DNA of 64,000 bases from Saccharomycopsis fibuligera x Saccharomycopsis cf. fibuligera (GCA_001936135.1 CP012812.1:2108001-2172000), one strand, 5' to 3'; shown: positions 20,971 through 33,058, counted from the stretch's first letter. The notes: a model not told the origin generated them from the sequence alone. Numbers and translations: made by a program.

Positions 20971-23900
20971 CATTAGTAAATGATAATACTAGCAATAATA
21001 GTAGTAGTAATAATAATACTAGCGACAGTAACTTTACCCCACCCATAAAATTGGAAGATTACGACAGATTTACTCAACTTCCACCACTGATAAATCAAGA
21101 TACATCCATGACCAGCGCTGCTAATTCTAGCAATGATCATTCCAATTATTCCTCTTATAGTTATGCCAATAATACTTCAAATACTTCTTCCAATGATAAT
21201 ATGTCGTCAATGTACGCTTCAAATCCATCTACTGCCAATAACTCGCAAATTATCCCTCAGCAGCATCATTATCTGCAACTGCAACTGCAGCAGCCGTTTC
21301 AACAACAACTTCAACAATCAGGAAATCATCATCATCCACTTGTAGCTAAACCAAGTGGGAGTTTTTTCAATTCTAATATTGTTAATGACCAGCAGCAACA
21401 ACAACAACAACAACAACAACAACAAACAATTCATTCACCTTCCCCGGTGACACCATTGAAGCGCACATTTTCTAATAGAGTAGTCAGTAACAGCAGCACC
21501 AGTAGCACAAATCAAAGATTTTCTCTGATGAGACTTGATTCAAGTTTTTCTGTTGGTGGTAGTGGTGGTGGTACTCATACTTCTACTCCTATTTCACTCT
21601 CAAGAATGTCTACTCCTTCCCTTGATACCACCCCAAGTCATAACAACAATCACCACAGTTTGAAAAGCAGTGCATCATCAGCAAACTTATCAGAACTTAA
21701 TCCCTCCAGCCTCAAGCGTCGTCAAAGTTTAGGAAGACTCAGTGAGCAAAAATTGTTGGAAGTGGCAGAAAAATCACAAGCTGACAAAATTAATCTTCAA
21801 GAATTTGCCAAACAATTGAATGTCACAGTGACTAGTAAAAATACTGACTTTAGTAACAATCTGAAACCAACCATCCCTTCAGATAGTGAAGCTGCTTCTA
21901 AAGACTACTCAGCCAAAGAACGTTCTAAGTCTATTTTTGCCTTGCGTTGTTTGCTCGACATTGCCGAGAAAGTTACAGTTAAGCAAACACCAACTATCAA
22001 TAATGTTAATGAAACTGCAACTCCGCGTGCTCTGATTTACAATTCTTACACATATTTGTGCCATGTATCTCATGTGACACCATTCGGACAGTCAGCTTTA
22101 GGTAAGCTAGTACGAATTTGTTGGCCTGAGATTCAAACGAAAAGGCTTGGCACCAGAGGCAACTCAAAATATCATTATATTGGTATTAAGTTAAAACCCG
22201 ACATTCGTAGAATGTTGGAACAATTGGCAGCAAATAATAACAATTTTTTCAACAATAGTGGATACTGGATCAATCCTCCAAATTCACTTCCACAATCATT
22301 GCTCCCTGGTGGTAGTCAGCCATTAAGTAGTAGTGGCGCAAGTGGTGGCAATGATGGTGGTGATGCACCGGTTGACGATACTGTTATTTCTAGCGCAACG
22401 ACTATCGCTGCCTCCAAATCTATTGCAAATAAAAATAACAATGAGAACGTTAATGACACTTATGAGCCAATACCGTCATCAGCTACTGGAAATGATGGAA
22501 GCTCAAATTATAATGCCAATGCCAATGTCAATACAAATACAAACACAAACACAAACACAGATACAAATACAAATACAAATATTAAAGGGCCAAAGCAATC
22601 CAAGTTTATGGAGAACTTGGTGCCGTACTTGTCTACTGTGACCTCTGATTTATATTTGCAGTTGCCCAAAAACTCTAATAATGGCAATATAACTTCAATA
22701 AGCAATAGTTTCCTCATTTCTAATGAACAGTCTTCCCAGTATCGCCATCTCTTTAGTGGTAACAGCATTTTACAATCATTTAAAACACTACTTTTACAGG
22801 GTGACTGCAAAACCTTTGTTAAGTTGCTAGTGGAACAAAACACTACTAAATCAATCTTGTTCGATGTGGCAGTGTATTATAATATTTTAAAGAACTTGTC
22901 AATGCTTTGTGTACATGGCGTCAATGCACCGGTTGTCCGAATTTTGAAAATTTTTGCAATGAAGTACAAGGGTTGCTTGAAGGATTACTTATTGTTTGTT
23001 AATTCCAATGCTGTAAATGAAAAAACGGATGCCAAAGCAGATTCTAACAAAGGTTTTGAGTTTGACACTCAGAGAATCAAGTATGCCCAAATTTTTACAC
23101 TAAATCTCTCTAAGCTACTAAGTGCAGCTCAACTTGCATCTACGGTTGCGCCATTTTTTAGTGACGATAATAAAGTACAGCAGTTGCAGCGCACTTGGAA
23201 AATGCTTTTGTCCAATAATCCAATCAGCCATGATCAAGGAAGCAACGGAAATAGTGGAATTAATATTGTCAACAGCTCCATTTTAAATGCTATATATACG
23301 GAGATTGATATCTTACAAGATCGCATTAAATGGAAGACAATTTTCAAGGATATGTGGCCAGGATTCTTGGTCTCGCTTCAGGAAAGCATCAAAGAAAGTT
23401 CTTTTGCTAGCAACGCCCAAAATATGACCATTGACAAAGGAGATAAGTTTGACATTACTACGGAAGGATATAATCCAACTAGTAGCACTGAGACCAGCAG
23501 CGTTAACAGCGATAAAGAGAACGGCTATGTAGGCAATATGAATAACATGCATAATGTTAATGTGAATCATTTGAGCATGGGCATGAATGTGGATAATATA
23601 GGAAACACACAACAGCAACAACTATTTAGCGGCAACTATAATAGCAATTATTATGGCCTTAATGGGGATAATTTCAATGCTAATGGTCAGAATACTAACG
23701 GTAACGGCAATTCTCGCAAGTCTCCCACCAAAACCTCCTCTTGTGCTTCCACAAAAATCTCTACTAAATCTGGCGCTAACAACAGTACTGATCAGTTTTT
23801 TAATGAAGTTGATTTAACAATATTGCAAAACCTATCAATTGTTGGTCTTTGTTCTTCGCAATTACATGCCCTTAATCGCCATTGTCTAGCTCAGCTTGTC

Positions 23901-24353
23901 CAATTCTTACTTGACAAAGTTCTTGGCGCTTTTCCGGAAAAGCCCATTCGTTTGAATTTACTCATTTTCAACTCCTTGGCGAGCAAAGTGTTGAACCAAT
24001 TGAGCATGTTTGAGCAGTTTACATCTTCTGCATCTTCTGGTGACTTGTTTGCATCTTCAAGGGCTCTTGCTCCTATTGATCCAAACGGAAATGGGAATGC
24101 AAATAATGGCACTAGCAATTTTCATAATCATTTCGGTAATGCTTCTGTAAACAGTGAACAACAATTCATGACTTGGTGGAAAATTAAATGCTACATTGAT
24201 GAGTTCTTGAAATTTTATGCAGAAATGCACGGAATGGAAGTTCTTGTGAGCAATTTGCGCGCGACTGCTAAAGGTGGTATTTCTAAGAATGATGAACAAC
24301 AAAATGGGAATAAAGTCAAAGAAGGGGAACTATTGGAAGAGTTTTTCATTTAA
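20241..24353 (+). CDS. RFX1: RFX-family winged-helix transcription factor
   Basis: Sequence-specific DNA-binding protein. S. cerevisiae Rfx1/Crt1 represses DNA-damage genes such as RNR genes, and C. albicans Rfx2 has related roles plus morphogenesis. The first ATG of the frame gives 1,370 aa. Residues 1-550 are low-complexity, rich in Asn, Gln, His and Ser. The RFX DNA-binding domain is at residues 557-657, ending in GKLVRICWPEIQTKRL and GTRGNSKYHYIGIKLKP. The KRLGTRG/KYHY core that contacts DNA is intact. The C-terminal region (from about residue 800) contains the extended RFX dimerisation-type helices (FKTLLLQGDCKTFVKLLVEQ) interrupted by Asn/Gly-rich loops. The clade has two RFX paralogues, so the choice between RFX1 and RFX2 names is open. 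Confidence 0.9.
20932..20971 (+). repeat. AAT/AAC triplet tract (poly-Asn) in the RFX gene
   Basis: A mostly uninterrupted AAT run encoding Asn inside the disordered N-terminal part of the RFX protein. Expected to vary in length between strains. Confidence 0.8.
21391..21425 (+). repeat. CAG/CAA tract (poly-Gln) in the RFX gene
   Basis: About eleven consecutive Gln codons, mostly CAA, in the disordered region before the DNA-binding domain. Glutamine runs like this are typical of fungal transcription factors. Confidence 0.85.
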
Positions 24354-27300
24354 TCTGAAGTTGAGGTTTGTCTTAGCAGCTAAAGGATACAACAACACGA
24401 TCAAATATTTTGGGCATAAATGGATACTAATGCTCCAGTGGCTGTTGTTTACATTATATTGTATTATACTATATTATATCAAACTATTATTAACACATAA
24501 ATCGAATGCATAAAGAATATGCGTTAATATTCTTCAAAAGAATATTAATTTCAATTTAAGTTCTGGTTATTATGAATTCAGTCCCGTTCATATTTCCTTC
24601 ATACAACTAGGGACTACTAGGAAGATTAAGGCTGAACCATCAAAGATTTAAGAGAACAAAGGCTGCTTTTTCTCATTTGTTTGTTTGTTTGTTTGTTTTT
24701 TTATTCCAAATAAGACGAAGGTTTTTTTGGTGTGCACCATGCCAATTATGCTTAAGACTTTCGTCAAGTAGTTTATGGCATTGTCATCTCTGTTTTCTTT
24801 ATACATTCTTTTCTCTGTCATTTTAAGAAAAAGTAATATCTGAAAAAATTAAAAAAAAAATGTTATGAAAAATACATCTAAAATTAAGTGGCAAATCCCA
24901 CTGAAACTGCTATAAAAAAATTGGCCCATTTTTTGTACATTTACGCTTTGCTATCATCACCTTTTTAGAAGTGTCTGCTAACCAAATATTCTCTATATTA
25001 TTTATTTTTATATGATTGTCATTATCTACGATTTTTTATCAGATACTTTTGCCATGACTATTATTTTCTTTTTTATATTATAATTCAGCTTGTCATTTTT
25101 AACATCTTTTTCATTTGCTCATTCTCGTTGTCTATTATTACTACTATTTATTATAATACTTATTATTACTGCTATTACTAACATCAATTATTATCTTACT
25201 CAGTTTTTGTAATCGTTTGAATATTCTTTTCTCAATCTTCTATTATTTTCCTAGCTCAAACTCATCCATATTATTAATAACTTTATTGTTATTTTCAGTT
25301 GTGCATTCTAGTTTTGATCTGATTTTCTTTGTTGTATTTTGACATCGGCTATAATGCTAAAATCCTGTTACAGCTTAGTATGAATTTTGCAGATATCAGC
25401 TTAGTCTTTTATTGTCCAAAAAATATCTGCTATGCTTTCGGCCTACAGGGTTTTGATTGAAGTTTGAATTGATTGCCAACCTTAGTTATCCGGTTAGCTA
25501 ATTTTTATGTACTTACAAATAGATTAGATAAATAGATTATAGAAAGTTTAAATCAATTCACATACGGAGCTACCAACTTTAATCCTGTATGCTTCTTTAT
25601 ATAAAAGGTCTCCTAATTTATCATCATGTATAGTAAAACTATGAAAAAATAAAAATAAAAATAAAAAATTAAAAATATTCACAATTTACATATACGCGTA
25701 CGTATATATAAGGAATATGAGACTAGTTCTATTTTTCCATGCTAATACTCTCTTGGATCTTTGTGTTGTTTTGTAACTGTGCTGAGTCGAAGTACGATGC
25801 TTGTTTACTAATCTTATCTGTTCCTTTTCACAAAGACACAATTGACGATGATTACTTACTGCTCTGGGACGAGCCACTTTCAAGAGCTCTGTGAACTCTA
25901 TATTCTGATAGAAACTCTTTAATACTGAATTTGTTCGACATCCCAGGTATAAAGAATAGCCATATAACTGGAGCAGCATAGGTGTGGCACAGGCAACCAC
26001 TATGGAAGATTATGACTGAGAGTCTTGCATAAAGTCTACTTTTTTGTCAACGCTTTTCTACATTTATAACGGTTTAAGAAAAACGTCGCACAATACGCAC
26101 AGTGTTCATTTTTTTACCTTTGCGGTTCTTTAGGTATAGCTCATTATACTTTCATCGTATAGTTTTATTTTCTATCTATTAGATGTACTGACACTAGCGT
26201 GCTTTATTCAAGTGTATTTTGACGTGAGAAGATTGCTTATAGTTTGATATAATCAAAACTTATGCTTCTGAGAAATTGGACTTTTTAGAATAACACTACT
26301 ATTTAAAGAGGACTGCCTTGCTGGTCATGCTAAACCCATTTTTTGTCCAGCTGACATAGATGTGTATTCCATGACATAATATTACCCCAGATATGCTATT
26401 CTTACCATCGGTATGACCGGTCAAATTATTTCTTTGCAATAATGGGGAAACGAATGTTATAAAGCAGGTTCTTCGTCTTTCGTACATGGCGCAAAGTACT
26501 AATTAAAGTAGTTATGAACCAACATCAGTGTGGCATCGAATCCGTACAACCAATGCGCTTCCTGTAAATAGAGTTTGTCATATAATTTACAACAGCTACT
26601 GTCCTGGAGTTCTAGGGAAGACATTACATAATTGAACTGCACGTTGGCTGTTGTCTTGCTTGGCGAAGTATCTGGTGTCTTTAAGTATCTTTTTAACGCC
26701 TCATAGCTGCAAAAAATCGGCCCGAAAAAATAGTAATTTCATCTTTGAACTCTTTATATTTGCTTTGTAAAATTGTAATTCTGCTGGGGTGTAATTAGTT
26801 CTATTAATATCTACTTGTAGCTATAGTTATCACTATTTTCAAAACCAAAATCATGTCATTTTATCCATGTTTGTGTTCAGAAGCAAGAGGTTAAGTTTTA
26901 ATGAGTTTTTAATTAGTTTCTGTTTTTTTTCTCCGCTAAAAGCCTTTTTGTTATGAATTTACGAATACCATCAGCTTGTAAAAACAAGTTCAAGTAGTAG
27001 TCAAACTAATGTTCATAGCTATTATCCAGTCAAAAAAATTCATTCTTATTTTGGTCACTGCTAGATTTTCATCTTGGTGGATGTTTTTGGAGTCTTGGCA
27101 AGATATTCACATTGACATTGACAACTCTTTTTGTAAAAGCTGATTTGTGGTTGAAAGAACCTTTCAAGTCAGATCTATCTTGTTACTTTCTTTTCATTAT
27201 GGATACAATTATATTAGTCATTGCAACAATACGCTTGGAGGTTGTGACTAGGTAACGCATTCTTAGCTGTATGTTTTCCATTACAGTTGACTTTTGAAGA

Positions 27301-27806
27301 CCTCTAAGGATTCTAAAGAGTAAAAAACCTTCCCTTGTTAAAAATTAGTCCTGAATTTTGTTTTCTTCCCTGGCATTAGCATGATGCATCCGAGCGCACT
27401 ATTGTGCAGGTACTGGATATCACTATCGTATATAGTACACTGCTATTTTTAAAATTAAAGTTCATAGAAAGATGTCAAAATGAACGGCATCCATGTTTCT
27501 TTGCTGCTATAGTAACTTTTTACCATATGAAGTACACTCTGACAACGGTATGCCAAGAAATTTTGTTGATGAATGACTGTCTGGTTTTTGTTATTATTGC
27601 GGGATAATGATGAACAGGTGGTGGAGTAAAGCAATCTAAAGTGTCTATTTTTATCAAAGCAAAATTGTATAAATGAGGTCTAATCTTCTCTAAGTGATTT
27701 ATATATCTGATCAAATCAAAAAATTAAAAAATATTAAACACTATCTATTAGTTTTTATTTACAAAACAACGCATTTATTCAATCTAAATATCCTACTTTA
27801 TAAAAA
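24354..27806. promoter_or_regulatory. Very long intergenic region before the first PhiA-like gene
   Basis: Nearly 3.5 kb with no supported gene. Reading frames are short and unlike known proteins, composition is evenly AT-rich, and I saw no tRNA A/B boxes or LTR ends. A TTTG run lies at about 24677-24697. The 3' part contains the element ATTGTGCAGGTACTG (27401-27415), GAAGTACAC (27529-27537) and a TATA-like TTGTATAAAT (27665-27674), all shared with the next paralogue. Long upstream regions in Candida-type yeasts often belong to highly regulated surface or morphogenesis genes. Confidence 0.55.
27665..27674 (+). promoter_or_regulatory. TATA-like box of PhiA-like gene A
   Basis: TTGTATAAAT, 133 nt before the start codon. 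The identical 10-mer lies 142 nt before the start of paralogue B. Confidence 0.65.
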
Positions 27807-28298
27807 ATGAAATTTACATCTCTCTTGACCTCCTCTATCTCCTTTTTTGCCCTTCAATCACTTGCTGCTCCTGCTCAAAAGAAAGATGATGATGATGAGG
27901 CTGCTGCTGGAGCGGGTACAAAATTTGCACTTATGTCAATTCGCTCGGCTAGTCCTGTTCACCTTTTGCCAATCAAAACTGTTGAAAGTCATCCATTTGT
28001 CTTTTCTGTTGGTGGCACTGAAGGGGATTTCCTTGTTGTCACTTTACAAGAAGATGGGTCTTTGAAAACTGACGATGGACAGCTTGTTTACAATAAGCCG
28101 GACACAAATGAATTTGGGTTTGGAACTAATGATGAGGAAGTTACTAAAGGGTTTTATCTTGGGGAAACAGTCTTGCAAAATGAAGACCTTTCATTCTATG
28201 CTTGTCCTTCGGCTGAAGGTTATTCTTTGACTAGTTCTAGTTACGATGGTTGCTATGGTATTAGTCTCTTGTATAGTGAGGACAAAGATTCTAATTAG
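27807..28298 (+). CDS. PhiA-like secreted cell-wall protein A
   Basis: Small secreted protein of 163 aa. A signal peptide is plain: K at position 2, a hydrophobic core, and the likely cleavage ALQSLAAPA. An acidic run (DDDDE) follows. The mature part FALMSIRSASPVHLLPIK matches the start of the Aspergillus PhiA cell-wall protein domain (SLMALRSASAIHF). It also keeps the family frame: a GG strand, VTLQEDGSLKTDDGQLVYN, then FYACPS and a second Cys (DGCYG) likely to form one disulfide. There is no C-terminal hydrophobic tail, so it is not GPI-anchored. It is tandem with a paralogue 1.9 kb downstream. PhiA is linked to conidial wall assembly in moulds; the yeast role is unknown. Confidence 0.8.
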   Translation: MKFTSLLTSSISFFALQSLAAPAQKKDDDDEAAAGAGTKFALMSIRSASPVHLLPIKTVESHPFVFSVGGTEGDFLVVTLQEDGSLKTDDGQLVYNKPDTNEFGFGTNDEEVTKGFYLGETVLQNEDLSFYACPSAEGYSLTSSSYDGCYGISLLYSEDKDSN

Positions 28299-30178
28299 TT
28301 GTTTTGTTTTCCAAATCTCACTTTTTTATGCTGGTTTGCAAATAAGTCATAAGTCATATTATAATTTATGATTTTGCTATTTTATTTTTTCTTATTTTAC
28401 AGCTTTATTCTATTCTTTTATTGATACTTAGATTTCACATAATGCAATTTTTTACCACCTGGATTTAATCTTTTCTTGTAGTAAAACAAGCATAGCTAGA
28501 TTTCAGGCTGTAGAGACACTTTTAAATAAATGAAAACTGTCAATGTAATAATACCTTTTGAGCTTGAATCATTTGGGGGTAAAGCTTCTCTTTTTTTTCA
28601 ACTTATTACTTTTGACTCCGATCTTCTCTGCCTAGGCGCTTATTGTGGGAAATATCTTAATAGAGCTTTCCATATAAACCTTACAGGATACGCGATAAGT
28701 AATTCCACATGGGTTCTGCTTTCTGAAGAAAGAGCTTTTGCTTTTAGTTGAATAAGTCACTAAATATTCATCTTTTCTGAACCATCTTAGAATCTACGAA
28801 AATGTGGTAAATGTCAAAATTCTTGATTATTAGAATTAGCACTGTTATATGTTTGACGCTTTGCTTGGTTTTACCATGTAGGCAATTAATAATGATTGTT
28901 TCTCTCCCAAAATCGTGCATTTAGGTTATTAAGCGTGCTCCTATATTGTTTTATTTTGTCGGATGTTGAAAAAATAACGAATTTTGACGGTGGCTTCTGT
29001 GGACCCTGCAGGATCAAGGCTTAGTTCTAAAGCGGGCTTTGAAAGTGCTTCTTGCTGAGTGCATCACTTATATTGCAAAAAACCACAAGCTTGGGCTATG
29101 GCTTCATAGATTCTCAATGATCCTTTAAGACTTTCACAATAACCAATTCAAAATAGAATCAAAGCAAATTGTTGATGATTACTTTAAACGGCCACAGACG
29201 GATGTGCAATGTCGGCGCGGATCTATCGCTATCCCGAGTGAGGCACTATGACGTAACCATTTCGAGAAACTTCGGTCCCTAAAGCTTTGCATTACATTAG
29301 TCACTTTGCCCCACGCTTCAGCAGCAGGAACATAACTACCAGTACAACAACTCAGCAACTGCGTCATGTTTTTTTTTTTCTTTTTTTGAGTTTTTTGCTT
29401 TTATTTAACCAATTCTATAACATGTTTGCGTAGTGATACCCAGCTCAAGAAATGGTTATACTTTTCACATCGCTATTAAAGTAGCATCAGCTAAACTTCT
29501 GTGATAACTTGATCAATATATTGTTTTAATCTTTCCGTTCTATTGTAAGATTTGCACTGTAAATCTATGTTGTCGAGGTACCTCAAAAACATAGCATTAT
29601 GGTGCACAAAATAAAATGCACTCAAGTGGGATTTTTGCTATTGTTGTCTCCTAATTTTATTGAATTTGCTGACATTATTGCAAAATGACTACCGTCGGAA
29701 AATTTGAATTGTATAGATTTTCTATAAATAGTAACGAGTTTCATTTTTCCATATGACTTTGCATGTAAGTATCCCACACCCATGCGCATAATTATGCAGG
29801 TACTGCTATTTTTCAAATGTAAAACTGTTTTCCAATATAAATACAAATACAAAAACAAGAAAAAAAAACGCACTCGTGCATCTACATTAAATTTTTCTTT
29901 CATTTTATAGGTAATTGAAGTACACACCCAACCGATAGTGATATCATAGTCAACGGAAATGAATGGTAATGACAAACATGGTTTCTAAATTTAGTATTTC
30001 ATGGTTGTAATATGTTTCTGTCAAAATTTGTATAAATATCCATGGATCTTCTAAATTGTTTCAACAATGAATCTTTAAATGAGAATCATCAACAAACAAC
30101 AATAGAAACCTTTTTGAATAAAATTGTCAATTAACTCTCCACACTCATCCTATTTTACACACAAGCAATACTACAAAA
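28299..30178. promoter_or_regulatory. Intergenic region between the PhiA-like paralogues
   Basis: About 1.9 kb with no supported gene. It ends in a promoter that mirrors that of paralogue A: ATTATGCAGGTACTG at 29791-29805, GAAGTACAC at 29917-29925 and TTGTATAAAT at 30028-30037. A GC-richer patch at 29180-29350 has no clear identity. Confidence 0.55.
30028..30037 (+). promoter_or_regulatory. TATA-like box of PhiA-like gene B
   Basis: TTGTATAAAT, 142 nt before the start codon, identical to the element before gene A. Confidence 0.65.
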
Positions 30179-30637
30179 ATGCAATTTTTTACTATCTTGG
30201 CTGCTACTGCTTCTGTCTTTGCTGCACAATCTTTTGCTGCTCCTGTCTTGCAAGACGCTGGTAAGAAATTTGGCCTTATTACCATTCATTCTGGTAGTAA
30301 CTATCACCTTCTCCCAGTCAAAAGAACTGAGGTTAATCCTGATCTTTTCTCCCTTGGTGGTGTTGATGGTACAGAAGTCATTGTCACTTTGCAAAAGGAT
30401 GGCTCCTTGAAGACCGATGATGGAAAATTTGTCTACAACTCTGAAGAAGGTCTTGTCGGCCTTGGTGCTGGTAACAATATTACTGATGGCTTCTACCTTG
30501 AAAATAATGAATTGAGAAACAAGGACTTTAGTTTTTACGCTTGTACTTCGGGTGCAGGTTACACTTTGCTCAGTAAAGGTTCCGAAGGTTCTGGCTGCGG
30601 TGGTGTTGCTCTTATGTACAGTGAAGTCCAAAACTGA
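30179..30637 (+). CDS. PhiA-like secreted cell-wall protein B
   Basis: The 152-aa paralogue of the gene at 27807. Signal peptide residues 1-19 (QFFTILAATASVFAAQSFA) precede APVLQD. The domain reads FGLITIHSGSNYHLLPVK, a LGGVDG strand, VTLQKDGSLKTDDGKFVYN, GFYLENNEL, FYACTS and SGCGG. Two cysteines sit at the same places as in paralogue A. One N-glycosylation sequon (NIT) is present and there is no GPI signal. It lacks the acidic run behind the signal peptide of A. Codons are strongly biased to preferred forms (for example GCTGCTCCTGTC, GGTGGTGTT), suggesting high expression. Probably a soluble or covalently linked wall protein. Confidence 0.82.
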   Translation: MQFFTILAATASVFAAQSFAAPVLQDAGKKFGLITIHSGSNYHLLPVKRTEVNPDLFSLGGVDGTEVIVTLQKDGSLKTDDGKFVYNSEEGLVGLGAGNNITDGFYLENNELRNKDFSFYACTSGAGYTLLSKGSEGSGCGGVALMYSEVQN

Positions 30638-31510
30638 GTTATGTGATCAGATCTTTTCAAGCTTCCATTACTATAATATACTAAATAACAACTTTTGTCT
30701 ATGATTCTTTGTCCTTTCTACTTTTACAACATGATATACCTTCCAAGATAATTATTTCTTTCCTCTTCACAATGACCTCCTACTTACACTTTTGCATATA
30801 TAAAAAGAGAGACAGTTTTGCTCTTAGCCTTTCGGATTCACCCAATCAACATGTTTTTTATTATTTTCTTTTTACTTTTTTATATTCATTTTGTAAGTTG
30901 TATGGTTTCCTAAGTGATACTTTGCGGTTTAATATCACCTCAAATCTATCAAACTCTTTAGTCCTATGATAGATACAGCTCTAAAATTTAAGTCTGTTTA
31001 AATTTTTTATTCTGATGAATCACCATCCACCTGTGCGTGTCTCATTTGAAGCTCTTTCTTACAAGTCGTGGCACCTCTCTAGGAAGAAAAATAGGTTAAC
31101 ATTTAGTTGAGTCAAACACGACCAGCACTTTGTTTCTCACTATGGTAAGATTGCATAGACGAAACAGACCTTTGGAGTTATCTGCCATTTTCTTTCTTTA
31201 TATGAAGCCAGCCCTAGATCATCTACGATCAATATAAAACAGTTACAAATCTTCATGATTATAATTGGAGGTGTCAATGACTGAACATGAAAGATGCTGC
31301 CCTCAGCTTCAATCAATGGTCATCTGATAAGTCACATGACAATTTTTTTCTCTTTTGCGCTGCAGCAGTGTTACCAGTTTTCTATAATTTATTTGTTTAC
31401 TTTTCAGACGTCAACATCAATATCAGTATCATCATTTTCGATATCATTTGTATTTTTCAGCCATTCTGAGGGCACTTAGGAATATTGCTGCCAGACACAA
31501 CCAGTTTTCC
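30638..31510. other. Intergenic region, PhiA-like B 3' flank and ORC5 promoter
   Basis: About 870 nt, AT-rich, with no coding signal I can support. The ORC5 frame is open upstream to 31448 but has no ATG there. Confidence 0.5.
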
Positions 31511-33058
31511 ATGAGCTTAGAAGAATTGAAGCGCGAGGTGCCCGCTAGAAATGACCAATTGGATCTTTTGGATTCGTTTATCTCCATTGGTAATCTTCTT
31601 GATTGTTTGGTGGTGCATGGCATTAATTCCGGCAAAAGTTTTGTCTTGAAAAATTACTTTCAAAAATCAGCAGTGCCTGATGTGATATATATTGATTGCT
31701 CGGCAGTAATATCATTAAGAAACTTTTTAACAAAAGTGCTTAAATTAATAATAACGCACAATGGGATCAATGATGAAAGTTTCAATTACTATTGTGATAG
31801 TGCTAACAGATTTTCAGTGAAGCTAGAGCAGCTCATCAAAGAACACAGGATAAGAAAACATCATTATTTTGTCTTTGAAAATTTTAGCAGCCTCGGTGAT
31901 GTGGCTAATGTTTTCCATTTGATTATTGCTTTCAATAAGATTCATGAAGTGTCACTGATTGTTAGCCAGTATACTACATTTATTTTTTTGCTCAACAGCT
32001 TCAATTTGCATTACAGTAATAACCTCAATGAGCTAAACAACTACTCTATTCCTACAATATTTTTTGAAAATTATAGTCATGACCAAGTGTTTCAGATTCT
32101 CACTAATTCGATAACTTCCAAATATCTAATTCAACAACAGTGTCAGTTTCCCGTTGCAGGAAAAACGTTATCTAGTGATAACTTGAACGGCTTAGATATA
32201 CAGCAACAAGCATTCTGGGAAAATTTTATCAAATTGATAATTGATTCCTTTTACTCGTACACCGGCTCAAATATTTCGCTGGTAATTGAAATCATTAACA
32301 AGATTTGGCCCATTTTTACTAAAAAATTGTTCACTGATGACCATCAATACCATTATCAGGACTTCCTTAAACTTTACAAAGAAAACCAAATACTATTCAA
32401 AAGCGAGGCAGCTATCAGGGATTCCCTCAGTTCTAAATTCACTGATTTACAAACATTGGCGGAATCCAAATCACTTTTACAAGTCCAGCAGGCTCATCAA
32501 CTCGCTGTTGATCTTCCTATATACTCCAAATTTATATTATGCTCAGCCTATTTGGCTTCATTCATATCTCCGAAATATGATTTTGTGGTATTTTCTAAAT
32601 TAAAAAGTTTGAATTCAAGAAAAGCATACCAGAGGAAGCTAAAAGCGCCCAAAAAGAGCAAGAAGAATTCGGTAGTGAATTCCAAGTTATTGAGCCCTGG
32701 ATCATTTGAGCTTGAAAGAATGTTAGCTATCTTGCATGCAATTTATGAAAACAGCGGGATAAGTACCACTATGAACCAGTTTTATTCTGGAGAAAGACAC
32801 AGTAGCGCAGCAGCAGCGACATTCAATAGCAGTAATACCAATGATGATTCTAAGCTAGTTTTGAATATTGATTTTTATTCGCAGTTTTCCAACTTGGTTT
32901 CCTTGAATTTAATTTTGAAAACTTTTGGATACGCTAATAATGCAAACATTGACTTGTTGAATCCAAGACTTAAATTTAAGATTAATTTTGGGTTTGATTT
33001 TATAGAAAGGATTTCTAAGGATTTGAATTTCAAGATTGAAGAGTATTTAATTGATTGA
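31511..33058 (+). CDS. ORC5: Origin recognition complex subunit 5
   Basis: AAA+ like subunit of the six-protein complex that marks replication origins. The product is 515 aa from the first ATG, close to the usual 435-480. Similarity to yeast Orc5 runs throughout: SGKSFVLKNYF, HYFVFENFSSL, YSIPTIFFENYSHDQVFQIL, DSFYSYTGSNISLVIEIINKIWP, LPIYSKFILCSAYLASFISPKYD, SFELERMLAILHAIYE and NPRLKFKINFGFDFI. The P-loop at residues 36-43 reads HGINSGKS, so the first Gly of GxxxxGK[ST] is His. The Walker B position reads FVFENF without the usual Asp. ATP binding may therefore be weakened. A Lys/Ser linker near residue 385 and a Ser/Ala/Asn-rich loop near residues 435-455 are insertions. Confidence 0.92.
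   Translation: MSLEELKREVPARNDQLDLLDSFISIGNLLDCLVVHGINSGKSFVLKNYFQKSAVPDVIYIDCSAVISLRNFLTKVLKLIITHNGINDESFNYYCDSANRFSVKLEQLIKEHRIRKHHYFVFENFSSLGDVANVFHLIIAFNKIHEVSLIVSQYTTFIFLLNSFNLHYSNNLNELNNYSIPTIFFENYSHDQVFQILTNSITSKYLIQQQCQFPVAGKTLSSDNLNGLDIQQQAFWENFIKLIIDSFYSYTGSNISLVIEIINKIWPIFTKKLFTDDHQYHYQDFLKLYKENQILFKSEAAIRDSLSSKFTDLQTLAESKSLLQVQQAHQLAVDLPIYSKFILCSAYLASFISPKYDFVVFSKLKSLNSRKAYQRKLKAPKKSKKNSVVNSKLLSPGSFELERMLAILHAIYENSGISTTMNQFYSGERHSSAAAATFNSSNTNDDSKLVLNIDFYSQFSNLVSLNLILKTFGYANNANIDLLNPRLKFKINFGFDFIERISKDLNFKIEEYLID

Noticed and set aside
25870-25945. tRNA candidate around GTTCGACATCCC
   Set aside because: No A box upstream and no acceptor-stem pairing; a chance B-box resemblance.
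28530-28751. 73-codon frame between the PhiA-like genes, as a third paralogue
   Set aside because: It lacks a signal peptide and all PhiA-family motifs.
31448-31510. N-terminal extension of ORC5
   Set aside because: No ATG in that part of the frame; Orc5 similarity begins just after the ATG at 31511.
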